Shown in pieces: positions 1 to 7,400 of a DNA stretch of 49,506 nucleotides. The number at the start of each line of letters is the position of its first letter. The stretch's first letter is position 1. A program made the translations under genes and the position numbers. Below the pieces are notes generated by a model. The model did not search any database. It was not told where the DNA came from and saw only the letters and a list, made by a program, of their open reading frames with translations. The DNA is from a virus. The DNA is taken from the IMG/VR virus record IMGVR_UViG_3300043313_000750, positions 1 to 49,506 of that record; one strand, written 5' to 3'.

Positions 1-69
1 TCGGCCTGACCCTCCGCCCCGAGACCGCAAAGACCCTCAACGAAGCCATACGGAAGGAGCAACATGCTC
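1..69. repeat. Terminal direct repeat, left copy
   Basis: These 69 bases are identical to 49438-49506. A gene reads in frame through the overlap from the right end into the left end, so this is the overlap of a circular assembly (a circular or circularly permuted molecule) rather than two separate copies. A true short terminal repeat cannot be excluded, but it would have to fall inside a coding sequence. Confidence 0.95.
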
Positions 70-92
70 GGAAGCAGCAAAGCAGAGCGTAA
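1..92 (+). CDS. Small charged protein, C-terminal part (gene continues from 49317 across the junction)
   Basis: This is the 3' part of a gene whose start lies at 49317. In the frame whose codons begin at position 3 it reads ...LTLRPETAKTLNEAIRKE and ends with TAA at 90-92. It overlaps the start of the next gene (ATG 64) by 29 nt. The tail is rich in Lys, Arg and Gln. No family is recognised. The coding status follows from the uninterrupted frame across the closed circle and the tight packing with both neighbours. Confidence 0.7.
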   Translation, partial: GLTLRPETAKTLNEAIRKEQHARKQQSRA

Positions 93-303
93 GGTCGCCG
101 CAGCCCTGCGCGCGAAGAAAGCCCTGGAGGACGCGTGGAGCCGGATCGACTACGCCCTCGACGTGGTCAAGCCAGGCGTGCTCGAAGTCCGGGAGCTCGA
201 GCGGACGAACACGGTCGAGCTGACTGAGTCCGATCTCGTGTCCCTCCTGACGACGGGGCGCCTCCCCATCGAGGCGGGTGACGCGGGTGAAGGTCTCGCC
301 TAA
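64..303 (+). CDS. Hypothetical protein, 79 aa
   Basis: A small soluble protein, not recognised. The N-terminal 30 residues are basic and helix-prone (AERKVAAALRAKKALEDAW); the C-terminal half is acidic. The ATG at 64 has the Shine-Dalgarno AAGGAG at 55-60, 3 nt before the start. The gene overlaps its upstream neighbour by 29 nt and the downstream exonuclease start (GTG 278) by 26 nt, so it lies in the same polycistronic early transcript as the nucleotide and DNA-metabolism genes on either side. Its role cannot be deduced. Confidence 0.7.
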   Translation: MLGSSKAERKVAAALRAKKALEDAWSRIDYALDVVKPGVLEVRELERTNTVELTESDLVSLLTTGRLPIEAGDAGEGLA

Positions 304-889
304 GCGCCTCCTCGCCCTCGACACCGAGGTGGCCAACCGCTGGTGGTGGTACGACGGCAAGTCCACCAACCGGCTCGGGGTGTTCGTCGGATCCTGGATC
401 GCCAACGACGAAGACGTGCAACTGCCCCCGTTCGGCTGGATCATCCTGCCGGACGTGCTCCTGCGCCACCGCGCGACGAGGGGCGAGTACCGCGGCCTGC
501 CGGTCGTCGACCGAGTCGGGGCGCTGCGCATGATCCGCTACACCATCGACGCGGCGGACGTGCTGGTCGGCCACAACCTGACCGGCTTCGACATCGGCAC
601 GATCAACGGGGAGTTGAAGCTCCAGAACATGCTCGCCCTCCCCGAGCGCCCGGTGATCGACACCCTCAAGAGCGCGGCCCCGGTGATCGGCCAGAGCATG
701 AGCCTGGCGAACCGCCTGAGCCGTCTGCCCGGCACGGTGGAGAAGCCACACGTCAACCCGGTCGTCTGGGAGGCGGCCCTCAACGAGTTCGACCCCGTCG
801 CGCTTCGAGAGGTCTGGGAGCGCGCGTGCACCGACGTGCAGGGGCACATCGACCTGTTCCGCAACGACCTGGAAAGGGGGTACGTGTGA
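278..889 (+). CDS. DnaQ-like 3'-5' exonuclease (RNase H fold)
   Basis: A 203-residue protein with the three motifs of DEDD exonucleases: Exo I LLALDTE (Asp15, Glu17), Exo II VGHNLTGFD (residues 96-104) and Exo III around ERACTDVQ near residue 185. This family removes 3'-terminal nucleotides and acts in proofreading or DNA processing. The Exo III motif is less standard because the usual Tyr or His is not obvious, so activity is an inference. The start is GTG 278 with GAGG upstream; GTG 287 is an alternative. The gene overlaps both neighbours. The family A polymerase at 45719 already carries its own exonuclease domain, so this would be a second, free-standing nuclease. Confidence 0.8.
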   Translation: MTRVKVSPKRLLALDTEVANRWWWYDGKSTNRLGVFVGSWIANDEDVQLPPFGWIILPDVLLRHRATRGEYRGLPVVDRVGALRMIRYTIDAADVLVGHNLTGFDIGTINGELKLQNMLALPERPVIDTLKSAAPVIGQSMSLANRLSRLPGTVEKPHVNPVVWEAALNEFDPVALREVWERACTDVQGHIDLFRNDLERGYV

Positions 890-1008
890 GAACCGTCCCG
901 TTCTTCGTCATTGCCACTCTCGTCACGGCCACGTTCGCCGTGAGCGTGTGGTTCATCGTCCCGCTCGCCGTCCTGACCATCCTCTCGATCGCGTTGGACG
1001 CGGAATGA
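886..1008 (+). CDS. Small membrane protein, 40 aa
   Basis: Nearly the whole peptide is hydrophobic (PFFVIATLVTATFAV, then WFIVPLAVLTILSIAL), fitting one or two membrane segments with a short charged tail LDAE. The start is GTG 886, overlapping the stop of the exonuclease gene (GTGTGA), with AAAGGGGG about 6 nt upstream. Its own stop overlaps the next ATG (ATGA at 1005-1008). The coupling on both sides supports a real gene. No function can be assigned; host-membrane modulation is possible. Confidence 0.7.
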   Translation: MRTVPFFVIATLVTATFAVSVWFIVPLAVLTILSIALDAE

Positions 1009-2018
1009 CCGAGGTGGCCATCACACTCCGTTCCGCCTACCTGGCGGGCCCGATGCGCGGGTACGACCACTACAACTTCCCGGAGTTTCACAAGCAGGCC
1101 GCCTGGCTCCGGGACAACGGCTGGTTGATCTTCTCGCCCGCCGAACGCGACGAGGCAGACCCGGACATCGACCATCAGGAGGACATCGCCGGGTGGACAG
1201 GCACACGAGGCCTGGACTACTTCATGGCCTTCGATCTCAAGGCCGTGTGTGAGACCGACGCCGTGATCCTCATGAAGGGCTGGCAGGAGAGCCAGGGAGC
1301 TCGGCTCGAGGCCATGGTGGCCGTCGAGATCGATCATCCGGTCTTCGAGATCGTGCGTCGAGACACGGGTCGGTTTCGTCGGCGTCTGGAGTCGGTCGAC
1401 CCGACCCGAGTCTCGGCGGAGTTCATCGCCGGGACGCGGGCCAACGACTTCCTGGCGACGGTGGAAGCCTTCGAGCCGGTTACGATTGAGACCGAAGAGT
1501 CTCAATTTTCTACGCTGACGGGGAGAGTGGCCCGGGCGATGAGTCGGGGCAACCCGTTCAGCAACGACCCTGAGCCTTGGCTCGAAGACCCCCCGTTCGC
1601 CGAGAACTGGGACGTGGATCAGGTGACCGGGGCCACGGCGCTCCCGACTGACTCGGCCGGTCGCAAGGCCGTCCCGATCACCTCGGGCGTGCTCGACTAC
1701 TTCCCGGCGGCGCTGGTCGAGGTCGCCCGGGTGTCCAAGGCTGGGAACGACAAGCACAACCCCGGCGAGCCCCTGCATCACGCGAGGGGCAAGAGCACCG
1801 ACCACGCCGACTCCCTGCTCCGGCACCTGATCGATCGTGGCAAGATCGACGCGGAGACGGGGATGCGGCACAGTGCGGAGGTCGCGTGGAGGGCGCTCGC
1901 CCTTCTCCAGCAGGAGCTCGAAGACGAGGGCCTGGCCCCGCTGCCACGCGGAGCTCGGCTCGACGGCCAATCCGAAGTCGACAAGATCATCGCCCGCATG
2001 GGCGGAGAAAGGGACTGA
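1005..2018 (+). CDS. DUF4406 / MazZ-like dATP-dGTP diphosphohydrolase fusion
   Basis: A 337-residue two-domain protein. Residues 11-115 match the DUF4406 pattern related to nucleoside 2-deoxyribosyltransferases (YLAGPMRG at 12-19, NFPEF at 24-28, then a SQGARLEAMVA stretch near 97-106). A linker (about 120-220) leads to a C-terminal domain (about 220-310) with HNPGEPLHHARGKSTDHADS and a later HSAEVAWRALALLQQE helix. That pattern belongs to the domain named after phage dATP/dGTP diphosphohydrolase MazZ, related to the MazG helical NTP pyrophosphatases. The likely role is reshaping the deoxynucleotide pool. ATG 1005 overlaps the previous stop by 4 nt. MazZ supports 2-aminoadenine genomes in some phages, but no PurZ-like gene is visible here, so that role is not claimed. 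Confidence 0.75.
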   Translation: MTEVAITLRSAYLAGPMRGYDHYNFPEFHKQAAWLRDNGWLIFSPAERDEADPDIDHQEDIAGWTGTRGLDYFMAFDLKAVCETDAVILMKGWQESQGARLEAMVAVEIDHPVFEIVRRDTGRFRRRLESVDPTRVSAEFIAGTRANDFLATVEAFEPVTIETEESQFSTLTGRVARAMSRGNPFSNDPEPWLEDPPFAENWDVDQVTGATALPTDSAGRKAVPITSGVLDYFPAALVEVARVSKAGNDKHNPGEPLHHARGKSTDHADSLLRHLIDRGKIDAETGMRHSAEVAWRALALLQQELEDEGLAPLPRGARLDGQSEVDKIIARMGGERD

Positions 2019-2020
2019 GC

Positions 2021-2665
2021 ATGAAGAGGATCATCCTGACCGTCAGCGTTGCCGCGCTGCTTCTGGTGGGGGGAGTCGCGGCCTCGGCCGTCGCCTCGTC
2101 CGCCGACAAGCCGCCAGCACCGCCCGGACAGGGTGAGTGTGAGCACGGCAACAGCGGCAAGCCATGCAAGGACGACCCGCAGCCCACGCACGGCCAGGAC
2201 TGCGACGAGCATGGCCCGAAGAACGGTGGGCAGAACGAAGACCACTGCAAGACCGAGACGACCACGGAAGAGACGACCACCGAGGAGACGACGACGCAGG
2301 AGACGACCACCTCGGGGACAACCACGGAAGAGACGGTGACGACATCGACACCCCAGACCGAAAGCCAGACTACGACCGAGGCAGGGAGTGGCACTACGCC
2401 TTCTGCCCCAGCCCCGGCCGCTGGCTCGTCGACTACAACAGCTACGGCATCGTCCGAGCCTGGCGTCTTGCCGACACGGAAGAGCCTGGAGAAGCAGCTC
2501 CAGAAGCAGGCCCCGAAGACGAGCGCGGCGACGAGTTCCTCACCGACCGCGACTACCGCGGCTGAGCTGCCGTACACCGGCCTCCCCCTCGGCGCGTGGG
2601 TTGCGCTGGGCCTGGGCCTGGTGACCGGCGGCGTCGGCCTGCGGCGGAGGTTCCCGCAGGCGTAG
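2021..2665 (+). CDS. Thr-rich cell-surface protein with LPYTG sortase signal
   Basis: A 214-residue protein with the full layout of a sortase substrate: a signal peptide (KRIILTVSVAALLLVGGV, cleavage expected near AxA at 21-27), a Cys-containing segment (Cys40, 49, 61, 76), a Thr/Glu-rich stalk at about 78-125, a second Ser/Thr/Ala region, LPYTG at 183-187, a hydrophobic stretch to about 206 and a basic tail LRRR. It should be exported and covalently attached to the host cell wall. ATG 2021 has AAAGGGA upstream and lies 2 nt after the previous stop. It is the last gene of the plus-strand block. Altering the host surface, for example to block superinfection, is an inference. Confidence 0.8.
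   Translation: MKRIILTVSVAALLLVGGVAASAVASSADKPPAPPGQGECEHGNSGKPCKDDPQPTHGQDCDEHGPKNGGQNEDHCKTETTTEETTTEETTTQETTTSGTTTEETVTTSTPQTESQTTTEAGSGTTPSAPAPAAGSSTTTATASSEPGVLPTRKSLEKQLQKQAPKTSAATSSSPTATTAAELPYTGLPLGAWVALGLGLVTGGVGLRRRFPQA
2253..2342 (+). repeat. 15-bp coding microrepeat (Thr/Glu stalk)
   Basis: Tandem imperfect copies of a 15-bp unit close to GAGACGACCACGGAA, encoding E-T-T-T-E blocks in the LPYTG protein. Such repeats can change copy number by slippage, which would vary stalk length. Confidence 0.8.
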
Positions 2666-2670
2666 GGCAT

Positions 2671-2755
2671 GCCGCGTACGCGGCCGGGCAGGGCGCACCT
2701 TGGCCTGGGAACAGAACGAGTGCGGATCCGAGAACGGGTGGGATACGGCCCCACC
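2671..2755. other. Palindrome and hairpin in the convergent intergenic gap
   Basis: The gap between the converging gene blocks (2666-2872) has no credible ORF. It begins with a perfect 14-bp palindrome GCCGCGTACGCGGC (2671-2684) and a hairpin with arms GGTGGG (2737-2742) and CCCACC (2750-2755). Neither is followed by a T-run. They may add to transcription arrest or bind a protein. Confidence 0.45.
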
Positions 2756-2761
2756 AACGGA

Positions 2762-2787
2762 AAAGGCCCCCATCGCTGGGGGCCTTT
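2762..2787. terminator. Bidirectional rho-independent terminator
   Basis: A perfect 10-bp stem, AAAGGCCCCC (2762-2771) and GGGGGCCTTT (2778-2787), with a 6-nt loop. T-rich sequence follows on the plus strand and the A-rich arm supplies U residues on the minus transcript. It lies between the convergent ends of the early block (stop at 2665) and the late block (last stop at 2873), where a terminator for both is expected. Confidence 0.85.
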
Positions 2788-2857
2788 CCTTTGCCTGGGG
2801 AGGGTGTCAGCACCCGAAGCCCGGGCTCAATGCCACCGTTGGGTTACAAGGCGATCA

Positions 2858-2875
2858 TGACACCTGACGGTGTCA
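2858..2875. terminator. Hairpin over the last late-gene stop codon
   Basis: Arms TGACACC (2858-2864) and GGTGTCA (2869-2875) pair with a 4-nt loop. The right arm contains the stop codon of the holin-like gene on the minus strand. There is no clear U-run, so it could be a weak terminator or a 3'-end stabiliser preceding the main terminator. Confidence 0.45.
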
Positions 2876-3070
2876 AGCGTTGGCGTCGCCTCCGTCCCTG
2901 AGCAGCTTGTCGATCGCGAGCAGCGCCGGAGCAACGATCAGGACTACGAGGTTGTCGTACGCGTCCGGGATCAGGTTCAGGACGTCAGGGCTGACGATGA
3001 AAGCCGCCAGGAACCCGAGCGCCACGGCCGCGAGGCCGCGGACAGCTCGAAGCAGAATGACCTTGTTCAT
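2873..3070 (-). CDS. Holin-like small membrane protein, 65 aa
   Basis: Two hydrophobic segments (about residues 10-27, AVRGLAAVALGFLAAFIV, and 38-55, DNLVVLIVAPALLAIDK) separated by a short polar turn, with a charged C-terminus KLLRDGGDANA. This size and topology suit a class II holin, which forms membrane holes that release or activate endolysins. It is the last gene of the late block, 13 nt downstream of the M15-like lysin gene, so position also supports lysis. The start ATG at 3070 has GAGGTG upstream on the minus strand. A second holin candidate lies at 28620-28781. Confidence 0.65.
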   Translation of the reverse strand: MNKVILLRAVRGLAAVALGFLAAFIVSPDVLNLIPDAYDNLVVLIVAPALLAIDKLLRDGGDANA

Positions 3071-3083
3071 GGTTCACCTCCTC

Positions 3084-3521
3084 TCAAGGGCGACCGGGCC
3101 AGTGCCCGGAGACGTGGATGTGGAAGGAGTGGCTCCCCGTCGAGTCGTCGTACGGGTTCCACTCAGGGTGGTGCCTCGAGATGATCTTCTTCCCGAGGAT
3201 GATGTACTCGATGTCGAGGGCCTGGTGGTTCGCCCAGAGCAGCTTGGCGAAGCGCCGAGCCACGAGGTAGTCCCACCCGAGGAAGCGGAAGCGGTTCTTG
3301 CGCCCGAGGTCGAACGCCCAGGCGGGCGGCCCACGGTGGTCGTACGTGCCCCCGTGGTCGAGCGCCTTGTCGACGTACGTCCCCAGGTCAGTGAAGCCTC
3401 GGGCGATGCCCATGCTGTAGGGCAGCCAGAGCACGGCGGCCAGGCTCGACCACCCCTGCCGGGGCTGGATGAGGGCCTTGTGCTTCTCGAGGTACTGCTT
3501 GCGGATCTCAGCGCGGGTCAT
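3084..3521 (-). CDS. M15-like peptidoglycan peptidase (second endolysin)
   Basis: A 145-residue protein. The C-terminal half has the metal-binding pattern of phage M15-type (D-Ala-D-Ala/L-Ala-D-Glu) peptidases: His62 and Asp71 in DHRGPPAWAFDLG, then HIHVSGH at 134-140 supplying the final His. These zinc enzymes cut cross-linking peptides of the wall. The ATG at 3521 overlaps the NlpC/P60 lysin stop by 4 nt. Two adjacent hydrolases with different predicted chemistries suggest a split lytic system. The family call rests on motifs only; the sequence between the ligands is divergent. Confidence 0.65.
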   Translation of the reverse strand: MTRAEIRKQYLEKHKALIQPRQGWSSLAAVLWLPYSMGIARGFTDLGTYVDKALDHGGTYDHRGPPAWAFDLGRKNRFRFLGWDYLVARRFAKLLWANHQALDIEYIILGKKIISRHHPEWNPYDDSTGSHSFHIHVSGHWPGRP

Positions 3522-4468
3522 GGCATCACTCTCCTGATCGCGACGGGGTTCTTGAACTGGTTCACGTCCTGGTACTGGACGAACGTGCCGGTGTGCGGGG
3601 CGGCGATGACCTTGCCGTGGCCCACGTACATGACGACGTGGTGGCCGGTGGGGAAGATCAGGTCGCCGGGCTGGAGCTGCTTCCAGCTCACGGCGCGGCC
3701 CACCTTGATCTGGTCGTAGGTGGTGCGAGGCAGGCTGATCCCGATCTGCTTGTACGTCCACTGGATCAGGTCGGAGCAGTCGAACGACTCGGTGCTCGGG
3801 CCAGAGCCGAAGACGTACGGCTTGCCAATCTGACTGCCCGCGATCTTGGCGACGCGCGCCTGGTTCCCGCTGAACCCCCCGAGCTCGAGCGGCTGCAGTG
3901 AGCCGCCGGGGGAGACGGCCCCGACCTGTCGAGCGATCTTGTCGTCCATGGCGGCGAGCATGTGGGCGAGCTCGGGGTCGTCGTCGAAGATCTGCATCAT
4001 GGCGAAGTTCCACTTCGGGTCGCCGACGCTCGTCGGCCACTTCGACTTGAAGCCCTGCACCGCCGCCGCTGCCCGAGCGTGTACGGGAGCAGCGACGTGG
4101 CCCCCGAGGATCTTCGCGGCGTACCCAGGGTTGCCGTCGGGGCGTCCGGACACCCACACCTGGAGGCCCGCGCCGACGTTCCCCGCGTACGGGTTGCCGG
4201 AGGCGAGGCCGTCGAGGATGTCCCCGTACCGGCCGTTCTGCAGAGTCTCCGCCAGGCTCTGGATCCCCTGGTTGAAGGAGTTGAACCGCTTCACCCCGAC
4301 GCTGTTGATCGACGTGCCGGGGCCGTGCGTCGTGTTGAGCCAGTTGAACCGAGCGCTGTTGTTGGTGTGGCCACCCTCCCAGCGCTGCCAGGTCTCGAGG
4401 AAGCGTAAGTTTGGCCCCGTTGGCTTATACCCAAGGTTATGGAGGAGAGCGGTGCGCCAGTCGGTCAT
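3518..4468 (-). CDS. Endolysin: lysozyme-like domain plus NlpC/P60 peptidase
   Basis: A 316-residue protein. The C-terminal domain (about 205-316) is NlpC/P60: catalytic Cys231 in SFDCSDLIQW, His277 in GHHVVMYVGH and His292. It should cleave the wall stem peptide. Residues 1-125 resemble a muramidase-like domain seen in phage lysins: WQRWEGGH with candidate acid Glu31, NWLNTTHGP, GIQSLAETLQNGRYGDIL. The middle (125-200) is a linker with no known fold. ATG 4468 overlaps the giant virion gene stop by 4 nt, and the M15-like gene follows. It might instead act in the virion to open the wall at entry; the position next to a holin-like gene favours lysis. Confidence 0.8.
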   Translation of the reverse strand: MTDWRTALLHNLGYKPTGPNLRFLETWQRWEGGHTNNSARFNWLNTTHGPGTSINSVGVKRFNSFNQGIQSLAETLQNGRYGDILDGLASGNPYAGNVGAGLQVWVSGRPDGNPGYAAKILGGHVAAPVHARAAAAVQGFKSKWPTSVGDPKWNFAMMQIFDDDPELAHMLAAMDDKIARQVGAVSPGGSLQPLELGGFSGNQARVAKIAGSQIGKPYVFGSGPSTESFDCSDLIQWTYKQIGISLPRTTYDQIKVGRAVSWKQLQPGDLIFPTGHHVVMYVGHGKVIAAPHTGTFVQYQDVNQFKNPVAIRRVMP

Positions 4469-7400
4469 GGTGTCGCCGTCCTCTGGGCGCGCTGCGCCTC
4501 GCCGATCTTGTTGTTGAGGTGAGCGAGCTGAGACAGGCCCAGCGCCTCACGCCCGGCCTCGTACACCGCCTGCGCCGTGTCGTCGTCCAGCTTCATGGCC
4601 TGCTCGGCCTTGCCGTTCCAGTAGTCGGCGTTGTCCGGGTGGAGCTCGGCCTGCGTCTTGCACAGGATCGCGACGCGCTCCTGGTCGGTCGACTCGCCCT
4701 CGATCTCGTTCTCCTTGCGGTACGCCCGGTACTGCTGCGAGAAGACCTGGTCGTTCTGCTTCCACTGCACCACCTCGGGCGGCGGAGCGGAGCCGGTGAT
4801 CTCGGTCACCTTCTTCACCCAGGCGTCGCGGCTCTGCCCGAGGCTCGGGGTGCCACGCTGGAGGGTGGCCTGCGCCGCGGCCTTCTCCGAGTCGATGTTG
4901 ATCGGCGCGAGGGAGCCGAGGAAGAGGCGGAGCCAGTTCTGCGTCTGCGTCGTGTCGTAGATCCCCTTGTGCGTCTGGTGATCCATGATCCTCTTGAGGC
5001 GCGTCCAGGAGGCCCACCGCTCGCGCGGGTCGAGGATGCGAAGGAAGAGGTCGGGGAGCCCAGTCGAGACCTGCTGCTGGGTGAACGAGTCCCAGCCGGT
5101 CACGGTCTTCTCGATCTCCTCGGCCAGCGGCCCGAGCATGGACGCAGCGCCCTCCTCGTTCGAGCCCCAGGGCAGGTTGGCGTGCCCACCGGAGCTCCAG
5201 TCGACGAGCATGGAGGCCAGATCCAAAGTCTGGAGTGGCGTGGCGAGCTGATCCATGCGGAAGCCGTACGGGTTCTCTCCGTCCTTCGGGGTGTCAAGCG
5301 GGAAGTACCACTTGAGGTAGCCCGGGTGCCCGCCGGGCAGCGCCTTCTTGAGCCGGTTCTGCTGCCAGTACACGAGCCCGGCGAAGGCCGCCGCCTGGAT
5401 CGGGTGGTCGAAGGGGAACTGGGCGGCGTACCGGCTCGAGCCGCGCAGCCAGGGGTACACGAAGATGAGACGCGTCACCACGTCGCGTTCAAATTTGTTG
5501 AGGTTGCCGTAGTCGACCATCGAGTGGTTCACCCGGTCGTGCACCTTCATCAGGTCGTCGATGTTGTCGACGTCGTTGACGAGGCGGTGGATGTCGGCCT
5601 CTGTCTTGTACCCGATGCGGCGCGCCTCGTGGAAGAACGAGGCCCGGCGGGGGTACTTGTCGATCAGGACGGTGCCGACCTTCCCGACCGCGTCGGTCGC
5701 GCGCTGGCCGAGGCCCCCCTTCGAGAGCATCTGGCTACCGGCGAAGCCGATGTCGGCGAAGCGGTCGATCAGGGCGAGGTCTTCCCCGCTCATGTTCTTC
5801 CACTGCCGAACGCTTCGGTACACCGAGAAGGGCGTCGACCACCCGAGTTGGGAGCCCAGCATGATCATCTGCCCCGCCATGTTCATCGGGTAGTACGCCG
5901 GGTTCAGGGACAGGGTCATCATCTTCATGAGGTTGTTGAGCGTGTCGGCCGTCCCGACTCCGTACTTGAAGAGGGCCCCGTGCGGAGCTCCGCCGTCGAA
6001 CAGGCCGGTCTTCTTGAGCAGGCTCCGGGGCACCCAGACCACCTCGGGGATGGGCTCCTTCATGGCCTGCTTCGCGATCTTCGCCACCTCGGCGCTCGCG
6101 GAGTCGGCCAGGCCGGGGAACATGTAGTCCTTGACGGCCTCGATCGCCTGGGCGTCGACCTTCGAGAGCTGCTGCGCGTCGATCGCGTCGCCCGCGTCCA
6201 TCGCGTCGAGGATGTCGGCCATGTTCCGGGCCTGCGACCGGGTCTGGTCGCTCCACTTCTGCGGGTGGACGGGGATCATCACGTCGTCCACGTTCTCCGG
6301 GATGTTGCGGCCGATCGCGATCATCTGGTCGCGGACGCCCACCATCTTCTGGATCTGGTGAGCCTTGAGCAGGCCCTCGAGAGGCCCGGCGATGACGCTC
6401 TTCTCCCAGCGGCCGGAGCGCAGGAGGTCGCCCTTGAAGGCGCGGGACAGGTGCTCGTCCGTGGGCGTCAGGGTGACCACGCGCTTGCCCCCGAGCAGCC
6501 GTGCCCAGTGCGTCGCCATGCGGCGCGGGGCGAGCGGGTTGCCGAACTTGAAGGGGAGCCCCAGCTTCTCGGGGATGTACGTACCAGGCTTCTCCTCGAA
6601 GCCCGCCGTGAAGTGGTCACCCTGCTCCTCGTTGAACTTGAAGATGTCCTCCATCATGATGCGTTCGTCCTCCGGCAGGCGCTCGAGCATGGCCTTCTCC
6701 CGATGCCACTTCCGGTCGGACTTCTTCATCGCCTTCCGCATCTTCACGAGGGCGCGCTTCACGTCCGTGGGCAGCGACGACTTCTCAGGCTCGAAGCCCA
6801 GCATCATCGCGCCGACGACGTCCGCGACGTCCTCGCTCTGGTCGTGGGTGAGCTTCTCCCCGGGCTGGGCACCGACGAAGTCCCAGAGCCAGGTCTTGAC
6901 GTGGGGCGGGAAGGCGTCGGCACTCTCGGTGGCATGGATGAACTCGTGGATCCAGTCCGCGGGGTGCGCCTCCTTCGAGACGTAGAGCTTCCGGGTCTCC
7001 CCCTCCCACAGGCCTGCCAGGATCAGCTTCTCGGGGAACATGCGGTCGGCCCCGGGGATGTCAGGGAAGTCTCGGCCGCGGAGCCCGCCACCCGCGATCG
7101 AGTCGAGGTGGCGACCGATGGCCGTCTTGTCGTAGATGTGCATGGGGCTGTTGGCCACGTCGCGGATGAAGTCGACGGGGATCTCCTGCCGCTGGAGCTG
7201 CGTCACGGCCTCCTCGTAGCCCGCGATGTCGCGCGCAAGCGACGCGCCCTTGCCCTGGAGCACGGCCTCGGCGGCGTCGCTGAGCGCACCGGGCTCGCCA
7301 GTCATGGAGAACCGAGCCCAGTCCGGGTACGACTCCTCGCGCTTGGCCCGGAGGGCCGACAGCTCGTCCATCTTCTTCGCGATCGGGCCGCCCTCGTCGA

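Noticed and set aside
780-1970. 396-codon minus-strand frame opposite the DUF4406/MazZ-like gene
   Set aside because: Antisense shadow; the plus-strand gene is coupled to both neighbours and has recognised domains.
1005-2018. Evidence for a 2-aminoadenine (Z) genome
   Set aside because: Only a MazZ-like domain is seen; no PurZ or DatZ is recognisable, so the modification cannot be claimed.
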